Below the pieces are notes generated by a model, which saw nothing but the letters and a program-made list of their open reading frames with translations, did no database searches and was not told the origin of the DNA. Below are positions 63,706-64,000 of a stretch of DNA of 64,000 nt, piece by piece; position 1 is the stretch's first letter; each line of letters begins with the position of its first letter. The stretch is taken from assembly GCA_028284675.1 (NCBI GenBank), contig JANQRI010000042.1:1-64000 (forward strand), written 5' to 3'. This DNA is from Gammaproteobacteria bacterium (lineage in GTDB: Bacteria > Pseudomonadota > Gammaproteobacteria > HTCC5015). Position numbers and translations under genes: made by a program.

Positions 63706-64000
63706 ATGGCACTCGACAACCCAGCTAAAACCGCTTTTTCGGTCGCCCCGAAACAGCCAGCCCAACCCGAAACGCCCACATCCAGGCCAGCCGTAACGAC
63801 AGCCAAACAGCTGTTCGATGCCGGCCTGTTACAGGCCGAACAACGACTCGCGCAGGTGGTCGCACCGCCGGTCAATACCGCCCCGGCCGTACCTCAGCCC
63901 GCTCCGTTGCTTCCGGGGCCTTTCAGCTACCCTGAACAACCACCGCCGCCTGCACTGACGCCGTATTCTCCGCCTGTATATAACACTCAACCCGGCTCCG
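63706..64000 (+). CDS. Pro/Ala-rich protein, 5' part (runs off window)
   Basis: An open frame of 98 codons from an ATG at 63706 to the right edge, following an in-frame TAG at 63673. The sequence is rich in Pro, Ala and Gln (APKQPAQPETP, AVPQPAPLLPGP, YPEQPPPPALTPYSPP), with one amphipathic stretch (TTAKQLFDAGLLQAEQRLAQ). No signal peptide. GC-rich third positions support it as coding. It might be a long repetitive or scaffold-type protein like the giants at the other end, but similarity to them is not convincing. Confidence 0.7.
   Translation, partial: MALDNPAKTAFSVAPKQPAQPETPTSRPAVTTAKQLFDAGLLQAEQRLAQVVAPPVNTAPAVPQPAPLLPGPFSYPEQPPPPALTPYSPPVYNTQPGS

Overview
This is a chromosomal segment of a Gammaproteobacterium. 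The order pilT-pilU-yggS-proC-yggT-metX-metW (11187-18908) is the arrangement known from Pseudomonas and relatives. The envelope genes (lipoproteins, beta-barrels, an O-antigen-ligase-type protein) are Gram-negative, and several secreted proteins end in GlyGly-CTERM-like sorting tails of the kind common in marine and other environmental Gammaproteobacteria. By eye the base composition is moderate, with AT-rich intergenic regions. I see no tRNA, rRNA, CRISPR array, prophage or complete insertion sequence.

Layout. (1) 1-11025, minus strand: two tandem paralogous giant genes, the left one running off the window. They encode proteins built from about 13 diverged LuxR/GerE-like helix-turn-helix repeats, an alpha/beta domain and a Pro-rich, coiled-coil tail. 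I do not recognise the family. Each has its own near-identical leader, and both lie downstream of three retraction-type pilus ATPases (11187-14579). This is the best candidate here for something undescribed. (2) 14580-14914: a repeat-rich intergenic region with a MITE-like element and three perfect inverted repeats. (3) 14915-20353: housekeeping genes (yggS, proC, yggT, metX, metW, an HU-like protein, a TerB-like protein, hspQ). (4) 20457-24686: two secreted subtilases with a freestanding propeptide-like lipoprotein between them. (5) 24627-45863: envelope and glycan genes (GH123-like lipoprotein, glycosyltransferases, DUF3570/DUF4266 pair, beta-barrel, flippase-like protein, methyltransferases, O-antigen-ligase-like protein) mixed with glnS, a DNA glycosylase, an ECF42-type sigma factor with its DGPF partner, and pirin. 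(6) 46263-48994: a choice-of-anchor-H-like secreted protein and small accessory genes (MAPEG, VOC). (7) 49587-54165: a signalling operon of PAS histidine kinase, REC-HDOD, REC-degenerate HD and BLUF blue-light sensor. (8) 54625-63569: SnoaL-like protein, methyltransferase lipoprotein, zinc metallopeptidase, YajQ, a GGDEF/EAL protein with a dead GGDEF site, and a PotD-like binding protein paired with an intact GGDEF-EAL receptor, resembling the NspS-MbaA polyamine sensor. (9) 63706-64000: start of a Pro/Ala-rich gene leaving the window.

Functional threads: type IV pilus retraction plus cyclic-di-GMP signalling (two GGDEF/EAL proteins, YajQ, BLUF, HDOD and REC outputs) suggest control of surface behaviour by light and polyamines. 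The secreted proteases with GlyGly-type tails suggest type II secretion and rhombosortase processing encoded elsewhere. Start sites were moved from the longest frame to an internal ATG wherever the first codon was TTG or GTG, or a clear Shine-Dalgarno sequence favoured the later start.
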